A stretch of DNA of 22,511 nt from Chara braunii (taxonomy: Eukaryota > Streptophyta > Charophyceae > Charales > Characeae), in NCBI GenBank assembly GCA_003427395.1, contig BFEA01000319.1, forward strand, positions 1,078,907 to 1,101,417. Direction: 5' to 3'. Below are positions 1 through 8,674 of the stretch, one piece after another (position 1 is the stretch's first letter; every line of letters begins with the position of its first letter). Both the position numbers and the translations under genes were made by a program. The notes beneath the pieces were generated by a model that saw only the letters and a program-made list of their open reading frames with translations, did not search any database and was not told where the DNA came from.

Positions 1-60
1 TGAAAGTGAATGTTGGCAAAATTTGCATGAAAGTGCACTTTTGCCTTGCTGTTTTATAGG

Positions 61-86
61 GTTTTTTTTTTTTTTTTTTTTTTTTT
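61..86. repeat. poly-T tract
   Basis: A run of about 25 T lies in an AT-rich flank. No element body or target-site duplication could be tied to it. The short string CCGGTTTTTG follows it and recurs near 309. Confidence 0.9.
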
Positions 87-154
87 CCGGTTTTTGTTTT
101 GCAGTTAGTAACTATGGTCTCTACTCTATGACTTGGTGGCCGCAAGCTGCGTAG

Positions 155-526
155 CACGGCGAACGTGTTCGTGCCCCTTAGTTTGCATGAACATGTTCGT
201 GCGTTTGCATGAACATGTTCGTGCGTTCGCACGAACAGCTCGCGAACATGTTCGGGCGAACATAATTTTTTTTCCGTAAAAAAAAAGAAGAAAAAATTAA
301 TTATTTTTCCGGTTTTTGATTTTTAACTCATGATTGGCTACGAATTTGAACATGACTTCACGGCAAAAGTTGCTTGTATTGTTATTTTACATAACATATT
401 CTTTTTTCAGATTTTTCTGAGAACTTTTTTTTTAATATATTTTTTATGTTCGCATTCGGAGGGTTTGGGCGCTTGTTCGCGTTCGGGCGAACATGTTCGC
501 GTTCGCCTCTGAACGCGAACACGGTG
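155..526. mobile_element. Candidate hAT-like MITE with palindromic subterminal motifs
   Basis: The two ends form an imperfect inverted repeat. The left end begins CACGGCGAACGTGTTCG; the right end, read in reverse complement, begins CACCGTGTTCG. The perfect palindrome GAACATGTTC occurs at 189-198, 211-220, 244-253 and 489-498, with a variant at 161-170, and both arms finish in GAACATA followed by AT-rich DNA. Flanking octamers CTGCGTAG (147-154) and CTACGTAG (527-534) match at 7 of 8 positions, which fits the 8-bp target duplication known for hAT transposons. The second octamer is itself a palindrome, which weakens that argument. No transposase is encoded; the interior is AT-rich filler. Clustered subterminal motifs are the usual transposase-binding arrangement in hAT elements, so I infer a non-autonomous element. 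A simple foldback repeat is the alternative. Confidence 0.4.
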
Positions 527-534
527 CTACGTAG

Positions 535-1403
535 GCGGCAAGTTTGTTGAAAATGACCTTCGAATTTTGTTATAAATGGCATGACAAGTTGTCTGAAAAT
601 TAGGGCCTCCGTTAACCGCCTCTCGATATGGTGCATGGTTTTGTACCCTGGTGAACGATAAACGAAAAGGCTTCTCACAAATTCACACACATCTCCACAC
701 AAATGCACACATGCGCATGCGTACGCCTCCGTGCTCAGTTATTGTTTTTGGATTTACTCTTGCAGATAAAGGGGTGATAAGGTTTTGTTTTTTTTTGTTT
801 TTTGTTTTGTTTCAACCACTAGCGCCTCCGAGCCTGTTTTGGACAAGTTTTGGTCTACCTCCGAACTCTCAGGAGGCTGGGCCCGACAACGGCTGCCGTT
901 GATAAATCTGATCGGCGGCCGTCGTTTCGTGTCAGTCTCCTGCAAGGTCGGAGGCCCAGTATTTTCGAACCGACAAAGGTACAAGTGGTTTAACATCCCT
1001 TGGGGTGCTAGGGGTGTTGATAAGAGCAATCACCCCTATCCCCTAAGAGAGACTCCATCTGTTGGTGGGGAGCTTCACCTGCTGAGTGATAAGCGTTTCA
1101 GCTACTTGTTTTCTTGTTTTCCTTAAACCACCACTATCCTTGAGAGTGGAAGGTTAAGTCGCGAATATAAGCTATACCGCATTTCTTCTGAGGTTTCGAG
1201 TTTGCCTATGAAAGATAAACAATAATTATAATGAACGATACAACTTGCTGCCCTCTCTGTTTTAGCGATGGTGTTGATCGTGTGTCATGGATGGTCCACA
1301 GCGGGTGACAGCGCCCAGTCCCCTGCCGGGCCTGTTGCTTTGAGACGTATGACAGCGGGTCACAGCGCCGCTACGGGCATGGCCTCCAAGTGCCACGTGG
1401 GCA
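535..1403. other. Unassigned intergenic stretch
   Basis: No gene is supported here. It contains an AC-rich patch (680-725), a T-rich patch (784-812), one diverged copy of the short retroposon (1051-1084), and at 1119-1143 a string CCTTAAACCACCA that matches the end of the palindromic repeat family found at 21.5 kb. ORFs in this stretch are short and show no recognisable protein. Confidence 0.6.
1051..1084 (-). repeat. Short retroposon, diverged copy 1
   Basis: Matches the core TTGGTGGGGAGC..CACCTGCTG of the family best defined at 3389-3535. The loop-flanking CTCC and GGAG words are kept. No A-tail or duplication is visible at this copy, so it is an old or truncated insertion. Confidence 0.6.
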
Positions 1404-2179
1404 GTGGAAGACGATGCCTACGGAGTGTACGAGCCCAGAATGCAGCTCCAAGACTTGGGATTCGACCCGTGGGAGTGGGCATGGAAAAGGACGACGGCAA
1501 GGACAGGAACAGAAAGGCAAACCAATGTGTCATGGACTATACCACACGCTTCAGATATAGGCTCTGGTGGAGAGCAATCAGCACAGGGGATGTACTGACA
1601 CAGAGGTGGGAGAAACACATCCAGAGCACCTTCGAAGGCGGAACGAAGATCGACTGGTAGGTCCCCCTCGCCATCAGGAACACCGGGATCAGAAGTATGC
1701 AGTGGCTTATCTTTTACCAAGCTCTCCCAGTCAACAAGTCATCGAGCAAGCGAAGTCGGCGGTGGGCGGGACTTGGACAACATCTGTGCAACCTGCGATG
1801 CGGGGCGCCCGGAGGGTTATCTTATCCCCACTGCCTGCTGCACTGCCCGAATGCACGACGACTGTGGACCAGAGTAGGGACCATGTGCACTTCACTACTG
1901 CTGCCGGACAATCTGCTCACTCGCCTAACAGGCCTCACAGAACCCGGGCCACAAGGCAAATGGCAAAAGACCATCTTCCGAAGGCTGCGCCCAGTAGCAT
2001 TGTGGATAATATGGAAGACAAGATGCAAAGAGACGACCGATGGTCAAAGCACTTCGACACAGGAGGCATGGGAGAACCTCACACAACTCCTGCGGACAGA
2101 AAACCAAGCTGACTGGCACAGGCAGGGCAGTCAAGCGGATCAAAGACGATCCCACAAAGAAGCAAGACATCAATCATAG
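1404..2179 (+). pseudogene. LINE ORF2 C-terminal relic with zinc-finger-like region
   Basis: This is the broken 3' end of a non-LTR retrotransposon ORF2. From about 1540 to 2179 one plus-strand frame reads through a single TAG (1658-1660) and holds RSMQWLIFYQALPVNK, then a Cys/His cluster (Cys codons at 1787 and 1799, HC at 1829-1834, HC at 1841-1846) followed by PNARRLW, then ALWIIWKTRC. That order matches the zf-RVT-like C-terminal region of plant LINE ORF2 proteins, usually written C..C...HL..CP.A..LW followed by LW.IWK.R. Upstream, the frame starting at 1404 carries QDLGFDPWEWAWKR, so a frameshift lies near 1490-1530. That stretch and the following QRWEKHIQ resemble the C-terminus of the LINE at 15.6-19.6 kb (ERWEKTLQ), suggesting the two are relatives. 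The endonuclease and RT domains are missing. The gene is dead: a frameshift, a stop, and 5' truncation. Confidence 0.7.
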
Positions 2180-2560
2180 ACAAATTCATCAACGATCATC
2201 TGGGGACAGGCAAGTTGGGCAGCATAGAGGGCACCACACCGAGGCTCACATGGAAGCTTGCGGAGGATCGGCAAGGAGGCAACCACAATCTCACTCGGGC
2301 CCGTGCGCTCACAGGGGCAACAACATAAACAGTTCCCTTCCCCTCCCCCCCCCCCCCCCCCCTCGAGGCAGGTAGAATGCTGTTCCAAAAAACAGTTCTA
2401 GAGAGGGTCGTCATGCCACACTAGGGGAACAGCAGCCGACTCCCCCGAGTATATGGAGGAGCCAGAGCTTTTTGGAGCTGGCACAGCCGACAGGGGGACA
2501 GGAGAGGCGGACAGACACGGGGCAGAATGGCTAAGTGTAAGGCTGACTCAGGTGCAGCAA
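2180..2560. other. Unassigned stretch with C18 tract
   Basis: This probably includes LINE 3'-flanking sequence of the relic to its left. The only marked feature is an uninterrupted run of 18 C at 2345-2362. No gene is supported. Confidence 0.5.
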
Positions 2561-2671
2561 CTACCGTCTTCACCCGAATAGAACGCCTGGTAATTATCGC
2601 CGTATCTGGCCTGAAAGTTGTGCCAAATACAGCTATAATGACCGGGCGTTCTATTCAGGTGAAGACGGTAG
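2561..2671. mobile_element. Palindromic MITE, 111 bp
   Basis: The outer arms 2561-2590 and 2642-2671 are inverted repeats matching at 28 of 30 positions, starting CTACCGTCTTCACCCGAATA. The inner arms (2591-2610 and 2622-2641) continue the pairing at about 15 of 20, leaving a loop of ~11 nt, so nearly the whole element can fold into one hairpin. TA dinucleotides sit at both ends just inside the outer C/G, compatible with a TA target duplication as in Tc1/mariner-type MITEs. The first 20 bases recur exactly at 4276-4295, showing that this is a repeat family. No coding capacity. Confidence 0.7.
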
Positions 2672-3374
2672 GGGCACATTCCTGGGTAGACAGGCTAAGA
2701 ATGAAGCTAACTTATGGAGGGGTGAGTGGGTGGGGTTACATTCTTCCCAAAGGGAAGTAATCCCCCTACTAATCAATGCCGCCCACCTGGGCCTCCCAGC
2801 CACGATGGGTAGGAGCGTGTGTGTGTGAATCTCCATTTTATTTTGAATGACTTGCCGGTGGAAAAGGAACCGGACTGCTTCTCCCCAGAATAGAAGGAGC
2901 CATTGTTTTTTCAACGAAAAAAAACAACAACAACAACAACTTGCTGCCCTCTCATTTTGCCAGCTTTGTTTTGCGTTCAGACTCGACCAGCTAGTCTCTG
3001 AAACTCAAAGACACTGTGACGACTTTCGTCGTCCTCTTTACTGCAGCTCTCTCACTCACCGAACCTGACAAATTCCCCCTTTTGTTTTTCAAACACACAT
3101 TAACATGCCCCCTTTACTCTGGGGGGCAACAATCCGGTTGCTTATCACCGCCAAGCACGAGACAGGTAGGGGTGGAGCAGCTCAACCCGGGCCCTAGACA
3201 GTCAGTGGCTGTGAGTCAATAGACTCAATACCATCTGTGCAGGCAAGGCCAGAGCCAGCAAACAGGAAACGACTTGTGTAACCAGTCATATAGTAGAGGG
3301 CCATGCGGCTCGATCACAGATTTTCCACTTCAAAACAGCAATGGTCCCGCCGCTGTGTCTGCCACCTCCATGCT
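2672..3374. other. Unassigned intergenic stretch
   Basis: No recognisable gene. There is a short GT run (2818-2827) and a short CAA microsatellite near 2926-2940. The words ACAACTTGCTGCCCTCTC at about 2936 also occur near 1246, so part of this may be an old repeat. Confidence 0.5.
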
Positions 3375-3388
3375 GTGGCCGCATCAAT
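3375..3388. repeat. Target-site duplication, left copy
   Basis: GTGGCCGCATCAAT, identical to 3536-3549. The two copies exactly bracket the A-tailed retroposon between them. Confidence 0.8.
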
Positions 3389-3410
3389 TTTTTTTATTTT
3401 TTTTAATTAC

Positions 3411-3444
<34 letters not shown>

Positions 3445-3535
3445 TTTTATTATTATTATTATTTTTTTTTTTTTAAGGAGAGGCTCCATCTATTGGTGGG
3501 GAGCAACACCTGCTGGAAACCGGGTCCAGCGTCCC
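3389..3535 (-). mobile_element. Ultra-short A-tailed retroposon (reference copy)
   Basis: Read on the minus strand the element starts GGGACGCTGGACCCGG, runs about 60 nt through CACCAATAGATGGAGC, and ends in an A-rich tail with an embedded AAT microsatellite (plus strand 3389-3475). A perfect 14-bp duplication flanks it (3375-3388 and 3536-3549), the hallmark of target-primed reverse transcription. The core can form two hairpins: GCTGGA paired with TCCAGC (7-nt loop), and GCTCC paired with GGAGC (12-nt loop). There is no A or B box of the usual SINE type in 60 nt, so the source RNA is unknown. Related copies lie at 1051, 4827, 6680, 6970 and 10824. A 5'-truncated copy of a longer SINE or LINE is possible, but another copy (6680-6734) stops at the same 5' boundary, which argues for a true end. 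Confidence 0.8.
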
Positions 3536-3549
3536 GTGGCCGCATCAAT
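3536..3549. repeat. Target-site duplication, right copy
   Basis: GTGGCCGCATCAAT, identical to 3375-3388; see the enclosed retroposon. Confidence 0.8.
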
Positions 3550-3694
3550 GTAACCTTTGTTCATACATAACCCGCTCGCTCACTTATTATCCCTGCCAGT
3601 CTTTTGTACTTCCTGGCCTCTTTAACACAGAACCGCGCCCCCACATCCCGAGCTCCATTCTCCAGCTCGTGTTGGGCGGTAGCCACCCTTTCCA

Positions 3695-3736
3695 TTTTTT
3701 TTTTTTATTTTTTTTTTTTATTATGAATTTTTTTTA

Positions 3737-3764
<28 letters not shown>
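3695..3764. repeat. Long T-rich tract
   Basis: About 70 bases, almost all T, broken by a few A. It could be the reverse-complemented tail of a minus-strand retroelement, but no duplication was found. Confidence 0.85.
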
Positions 3765-3768
<4 letters not shown>

Positions 3769-4190
3769 CGTGGGCCCAGTGACCAAGGCTCAAATTACAA
3801 ATTGAAATACAATGCGAACACACGCCTCTTCCCATTAGGGCTGGAAGAGCCTCGGCCACTGCTCCCACAGAGACAGCTTCCCTAGTCAACGAGAATAGAT
3901 CACGGGCACTGAGCATTGATTGCTTCCCCTGAAGGGACGGATTAACCCAGTTCCATAGACAATCAAATTCTGCCCTACTATAGCAAACCGCCAATGATCA
4001 GCCACAACAGACCTGAACAGGTTCCTTCCCAGCTCATCCCCGGCCGCCTCGAGGTGCAGCACATCCAGAGGAGCCCGGGGGAATGGTCTAACACCCATAA
4101 CTTGAACCTCATGTTTATCCATGTATTCCTTTTTCTTTCTTTTTTTTCTTTTTGCTTTTTTCGTCCATGTATTCCTTACTACTAGGCTAA
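3765..4190. other. Unassigned stretch beside an RT relic
   Basis: The minus strand is open for most of 3780-4110, but no motif could be recognised. As it lies downstream (on the minus strand) of the RT relic at 4325-4785, it may be a decayed continuation of the same element. TTTATCCATGTATTC at 4114-4128 is the reverse complement of 4291-4305, a 15-bp inverted pair. Confidence 0.35.
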
Positions 4191-4194
4191 TTTT

Positions 4195-4210
4195 AAACGA
4201 AGCATTAAGG

Positions 4211-4251
<41 letters not shown>

Positions 4252-4258
4252 GAAGCAT
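4195..4258 (+). mobile_element. Poly-A insertion with target-site duplication
   Basis: AAACGAAGCAT occurs at 4195-4205 and again at 4248-4258 (8 bp unambiguous, 11 counting A shared with the tract). Between them lie only TAAGG and about 40 A. This is the signature of a target-primed reverse transcription event that copied little more than the tail. No element body is present. Confidence 0.6.
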
Positions 4259-4275
4259 CTTAGCAACCTCCATAC

Positions 4276-4295
4276 ACTACCGTCTTCACCCGAAT
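4276..4295. repeat. Solo end of the palindromic MITE family
   Basis: CTACCGTCTTCACCCGAATA matches the first 20 bases of the 2561-2671 MITE exactly. No partner arm follows within a few hundred bases, so it is a truncated copy or a different member of the family. Confidence 0.6.
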
Positions 4296-4324
4296 ACATG
4301 GATAAAACCTGCGACCTCTACTAG

Positions 4325-4785
4325 AGTGGGTGATAAATTGATAAGAGAGATTTCTTTGTTGCAAGAATCCAGTTTGACGGAACTTTGTTCGACCTTGGTG
4401 AATGATGAGGTGATCCAGGCATGGAATCAATCGATCTATTAGTCAGAGCTGTAGCCGCAATCTTATAGGGGAGCGGGATTGAAGTTATTGGCCTGCAATT
4501 CCTGATATCAATTTGTTGTCCCCTTCTTTGTACAGCAGCATTGCTACTGCCTAACCCAACACACTGTCCAAGGTTCCTCCTTGTCTCACCTCGTGGATGT
4601 ATACCCCACTATGCTGGCCTTAAGGACCCCCACGCCCACGGCTGCAATGATGCAATCACAATTCCCTGCCAGGGGAAAGAGTCCAGGCCGAGAGTCTTTT
4701 CGTCCCTCCACACCTTGCAGGGCCGCCAAGGCCAAGAGCTCATCTGTAGAAAGGGGTGCATCCAAAAGTTGCATTTATTGTTTGT
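4325..4785 (-). pseudogene. LINE reverse-transcriptase relic (minus strand)
   Basis: Read on the minus strand from about 4775 down, the fragment shows the N-terminal half of a non-LTR reverse transcriptase in shifting frames. In order: DAPLSTDELLALAALQG (the start of RT, where family members read P...ELL.AL), GLDSFP (family: PG.DG.P), MLLYKEGD, then RNCRPITSIPLPYKIA and ATAL (family: NYRPISLLP..YKI.AK.LA), and near 4350-4373 QTGFLQQRN (family: QTGF.PGR). The catalytic FADD block and everything after it is absent. At least three frameshifts separate these blocks, so it is non-functional. A poly-T and retroposon copy abut its 5' side (4788-4900). It differs from the LINE at 15.6-19.6 kb, for example QTGF against QSGF, so it is probably another LINE lineage. 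Confidence 0.7.
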
Positions 4786-4787
4786 TT

Positions 4788-4897
4788 GTTTTTTTTTTTT
4801 TTTTTTTTGAGAATTGCCCTTGCAATCCGGTTTCCAGCAGGTGTTGCTCCCCACCAATAGATGGAGCTTTTGATTTAAAAAAAAAGAAAAAAAAAAG
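4788..4897 (+). mobile_element. Short retroposon, copy 3, with A-tail
   Basis: 4827-4868 carries the family core CCGGTTTCCAGCAGGTG..GATGGAGC in plus orientation, followed by an A-rich tail to about 4897. The 5' end lacks the GGGACGCTGGACC start seen in other copies, and a run of about 22 T precedes it. No target duplication was found. Confidence 0.7.
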
Positions 4898-5123
4898 AGG
4901 GAAGATTTGATGCAGTGCGCTTCTTGTGTTTTTTAGGTGTTCTCCCCCCCCCCCCCATCACCTATTTTCAGATGCGTGTTCCCTTCGTGACTACGCCCAT
5001 GAGTTGATGAATAGATGACCAGCAAACGTGGAGAGAAAGCAATGGCCAGGCAGCTGACTTGAGCTCTGCTAACAATGATAAGTGAGGGAGATGTGAGACA
5101 TTGGTGGCATCTGTCTCACCTCA

Positions 5124-5942
5124 GTGGCTGCCAGTGTGCTTTCCTCTTATTCATCGCGCGAGCATGTGCAGGTGCGTGAACTGGATCTCCAAGTGGCTGG
5201 ATGGATCAACTTTGAGGATCCCGATGCAGCTGCCGACTCTGAGAAAGTTCCGCCGAAGACAACTACTGGGCAGTTTGGAAAAGACAAGACAAGTCGCCCA
5301 CAGCCGGGACAAGGCCAAGGACAAACCCAAAAGACATCACCACGGTCGAAACCAGGAACGCGTGCAGCAACCCCAACAAAAAGGGACAAAATTTCTAGGA
5401 CGGAACTCAACGGTATGGACCCAACAACTTGTTATATGCCTGCTTACCCCACTCCTGGACCCGTTGTGTGTGGTAGGAGTTTTGAACAAGATATCTTGCA
5501 CCCACCATGCACCCACCAGGACACCGCACGATCGGGGACAGCTTGGGCTACTCATGCAACCCTTCAAAAGTGGTTGATAGAGCCCGTCGATCGAACACAC
5601 ATGCTCAGTGTACCCGCTGAATACAGGAGTACTGGATGGTCAACACCCCTCCCCTCCCCGTGCGTTTTATGGTATTCAACGCCGTACAACCGGTGTGCAA
5701 CGAAGTCGGTGAACTCACACAGGTGGAGGGCTACATGGCCCCCCAGGGCTACATGCACTGCACGTAAAACCCAAAACCCAAAAACAGAAAAAGCATACCT
5801 CTCGCGCTCCCGCGCAGGCCACCACCCCCTATTAAACACCCCCAGACCAAGCAAGCAACGGCATACCCCCACACCCCCCATAAGCTCAATCCCGATATCA
5901 TCACACCGCCATGTGGGCTTCACAGCCATTTTTTTTTTTTAA
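5124..5942 (+). CDS. Unassigned ORF, 272 codons, doubtful
   Basis: The longest open frame outside the LINE. The predicted product is Gln/Lys/Pro/Ser/Thr-rich, with no recognisable domain, signal peptide or membrane segment. Residues 1-95 are hydrophilic (FGKDKTSRPQPGQGQGQTQK). The C-terminal third is Pro- and Arg-rich and ends in Phe encoded by a T tract, which is typical of chance read-through of non-coding DNA. Other frames stay open for 79-158 codons over the same interval, so low stop density here may reflect base composition rather than selection. It could be a gag-like or exon remnant; I do not assign a function. The start chosen is simply the first ATG of the frame. Confidence 0.15.
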   Translation: MAASVLSSYSSREHVQVRELDLQVAGWINFEDPDAAADSEKVPPKTTTGQFGKDKTSRPQPGQGQGQTQKTSPRSKPGTRAATPTKRDKISRTELNGMDPTTCYMPAYPTPGPVVCGRSFEQDILHPPCTHQDTARSGTAWATHATLQKWLIEPVDRTHMLSVPAEYRSTGWSTPLPSPCVLWYSTPYNRCATKSVNSHRWRATWPPRATCTARKTQNPKTEKAYLSRSRAGHHPLLNTPRPSKQRHTPTPPISSIPISSHRHVGFTAIFFF

Positions 5943-6679
5943 CCACACTAGCAATGTGTTTTCTTCCCTCCCCCCTCTTGGGCCCCCCCCCGCGTTTGCG
6001 GCGGCGGTCATCCTCTTGCACAACCCAAAAAAAAAGAAGAATCTCGGCTGTATCTGATGTGACTCCCCGTGCGATAAGGGGAGCATGCAAGTGCCGGCCA
6101 CCAAACGAAAGTCGGGCAGTCTCACACTTTATCTTTCCAGAATCTATCTGACTCAAATTCTGGCGAGGCCTGGGGTGGTAGACGAGTAACTGAAGCGTTT
6201 CGTTCCAGCTGCTGGCAGCAGGTCCAGCAAAAGGGGCGCTGTACCTGTGCCAGCCAACAAATGTCCCAAATCAGTTCCCACCCCCTCCAGACTCGGCAAA
6301 AATTGGCGCGCAGGGGATTTTCAGGCTCGGCTTCAATAGCTGGGCCAAGTACTGGTGGTTCAAAGTGTTAGCATAAATTGTCAAGGTACTATACTATAGT
6401 CACAAATCCAAAACCTCCAATTGATCAAAAAAAAAAAAAAAAAAAAAAAGATGCAACCCAGTTCTATAAGTCTTAGCCTCCGAAATTTTAGGAGAGGTTC
6501 AATCGGACTCTCAATTTGGCTCGGGCCATGTACGGGTGCTTTAATCTCGCTTTTTATCTTTTTTATTTTTTATTTTTATTTCCCCCCCCCCCTGAAACAC
6601 CCATGTGGAAGCCACTGGAAGGCCTCTACCCCGGGGGTGGTGAGAGAAGCCCCAGGATTGCGGACTTCCTTTTGGAATA
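5943..6679. other. Unassigned intergenic stretch
   Basis: No gene is supported. It contains C-rich runs (5985-5992, 6582-6592) and an A-run of about 24 (6426-6449). CCAAGTACTGGTGGTT at about 6344 matches the end of the palindromic repeat family at 20.8-21.9 kb. Confidence 0.5.
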
Positions 6680-6734
6680 GCTGAAATCTATTGGTGGGGA
6701 GAAACACCTGCTGGAAAGCGGGTCCAGCGTCCCA
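6680..6734 (-). mobile_element. Short retroposon, copy 4
   Basis: The core is CTATTGGTGGGGAGAAACACC followed by the GGGTCCAGCGTCCC segment, i.e. the same 5' boundary (on the minus strand) as the reference copy at 3389-3535. The GCTGGA/TCCAGC stem is intact while its loop differs by one base. The T-rich tract that could be its tail is about 100 bp away (6547-6580), so the 3' part differs from the reference. Confidence 0.7.
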
Positions 6735-6937
6735 TCGTACAACAATCAAGACAGACTCTTGGACTCCTGGACAATCATGCTTACTTAGGTCTAATGCCCC
6801 TCTACCCGCCCGCCCCCAGCAAGAATCTCACATTCGATGTTTCTTGCAAATAGATTACTAGGAGTTGCCGAATTCTTGAACGACACAGGGAGCATGATAC
6901 TGTAATATCTGTGGTGGCCGCCCTGCGTCTTTTCCCT

Positions 6938-7012
6938 TTTTTTTTTCTTTTTTTTTTTTTGGGACAAATGCTCCAGTCTATTCGTATGGAGCAACACGTG
7001 CTGGGAACCGGA
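6938..7012 (-). mobile_element. Short retroposon, copy 5, with A-tail
   Basis: 6970-7012 is a diverged core (GAGCAACACGTGCTGGGAACC) directly preceded on the plus strand by a T-rich tract (6938-6960), i.e. a 3' A-tail on the minus strand. The GCTCC/GGAGC stem is kept despite changes in the loop. No duplication was found. Confidence 0.65.
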
Positions 7013-7609
7013 CCAAGGGGCAGATGGAGACAAGGGGTGTTGTTTTCAGCAGGGTGTGGAGCTAGGTGGGCTGCTTCCATTGGAGGGGATTGGACTGTGG
7101 AGGGAATCGCCGCTCTGCGGGAGCGACTTTTGGTGGGAACTGTACGCCCCTGAGGGAGGGGGGGGGTGACCATTTAGGGGGCTTGCTCTGAACTGGGGTC
7201 ACGAAGGAGAAGGGGGGGCTTTTTTCAGCGGGGGCACTAAAGCGCATGGCAGTTGGGCGTCAGTTGCTGGCATGGGAGGAAGCCTCATCCTGCGGACGTG
7301 GCATCCTCAGGCTGGAGGGAAGTGCTGCGTCTGGGAGGGTAAAGGCAGTATTTGCTTTTTAGGGTTGCGCTACTCTGGGGCCGGGGTCGATTGGTCAACC
7401 TTTGGCAGAGGCAGGTAATTGCAAAAGGGTTAGTCGGCTGCTGCAGCGGAAGACGGTGGTTTCCTCTCCCCATCTCTTTCCTCGTGGAAGGAGTGGAGAA
7501 TGGGTGAAGAGTTCCGACATTTGCAATAAAACTTCTGGTTGTATAAAGACGCTTCCGGTCTGTAGATCTTCCCAGGTTGTATGGGAGCTGTGGGGTTCTG
7601 TGGTCTAGG
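7013..7609. other. G-rich stretch upstream of R1
   Basis: The plus strand is markedly G-rich, with runs of up to 9 G (7156-7166). A similar G-rich block precedes R2 (9290-9610), so it may be the 5' part of the same repeat, although direct alignment by eye is poor. ORFs here appear to be a by-product of composition. Confidence 0.4.
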
Positions 7610-7860
7610 TTGGCTGATGGTACAATGACGCTGGCCGGTGCTGGGGTGCTACCCTGTAACCTGTCTAGGAGCAGGCGCATGAGGCCTGGTAGAGAGATCT
7701 GGGGAATTGCCGAGGGCGGAAGGCGTTCCAGTGGTCAACCGTGGGCCGTGGCGAGGACAAAGCTCGTCAGAGCTGGGCCGGGTTGCACTGTCCTGGGACT
7801 CATCATCTTGAGGCTGTGAGGCCTGGTAGAGAGCTTGGTCTCAAGGACACGACAGCTAGG
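7610..7860 (+). repeat. Dispersed repeat R, copy R1
   Basis: Shares with R2 and R3, in the same order: GACGCTGGCCGGTGCTGGGG, CCCTGTAACCTG, GAGGCCTGGTAGAGAGATCT, and an AAGGC..TCCAGTGG block. The word GAGGCCTGGTAGAGAG recurs at about 7818, indicating an internal partial duplication. About 370 bp of unassigned sequence follows before the large CAT tract at 8225. Confidence 0.7.
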
Positions 7861-8224
7861 GTTGGTTTTGGTTTGGTCTATTCGTGTCATTACGCAGCGC
7901 TGCCGGGAGTGCTGCCCCCCGCCCGACACTATGTGCTCCTGGAGATGGCGCGCGGCGGCGATGGCGGCCTTTTTTGAAGTTCTGGTGCTTAACGCACGCA
8001 CAGGAGATCGCAGGCGCTTGACCACACCATCTCACAAGTTGATGTGGTAGATGGTCTGACTCCCGGTGGCGTTCAGTTTCCGGGAGTTCCACGTTTTACT
8101 CCATTGCCGCTGCGTTGCTGCACGTGGCTTTCGGCCTGAGAGGCGTTGGCTTTGTCGATGTCTGTGGAGTACAGTGGAGTTAGCCGTAGGTATCCTGAAG
8201 TGTGAGTGATTACAGTAACGGCCT
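7861..8224. other. Unassigned stretch between R1 and the CAT tract
   Basis: No gene or strong motif is seen. It may be the decayed 3' part of R1, because R2 and R3 also lead into CAT tracts. Confidence 0.4.
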
Positions 8225-8628
8225 GCCATTGGGGTACTGCTCGCCATCATCCTTGTCATCACTACCACTACTGCTTTTGTCATCAGGGGCGCAGCTTGGA
8301 CATGGTATCAAGTACAAGCAACACTGTTATCGCCATCACAACGAGGTTATCCGGGGCGCAGTTCGTCATCAAGCTGATGTTCGTCATCATCATCATCAAG
8401 GTTCATCCTCAAGGTTTGCCAGCATCATCATCGTCAGGGTGCTGCTCGTCATCATCATCAGCAGCAGCAGCATCAACAGGGCGTGGCTCATCATCAATGG
8501 CGTGGCTCATCATCAATATCGTCACCACGATAATGATTTGTCATCATCATCAGGGTGCCGCTCGTCACCACCATCATCATCACCAGGGTACTATCATCAG
8601 AGGTGCTCGTCATCAACACCATCATTTG

Positions 8629-8674
<46 letters not shown>

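Noticed and set aside
885-905. Short palindrome CAACGGCTGCCGTTG as a regulatory site
   Set aside because: A 6-7-bp stem in isolation, with no gene or second copy nearby; expected by chance in a window of this size.
7285-7680. 131-codon minus-strand ORF over R1
   Set aside because: The frame is not preserved in R2 and R3, and no domain is visible.
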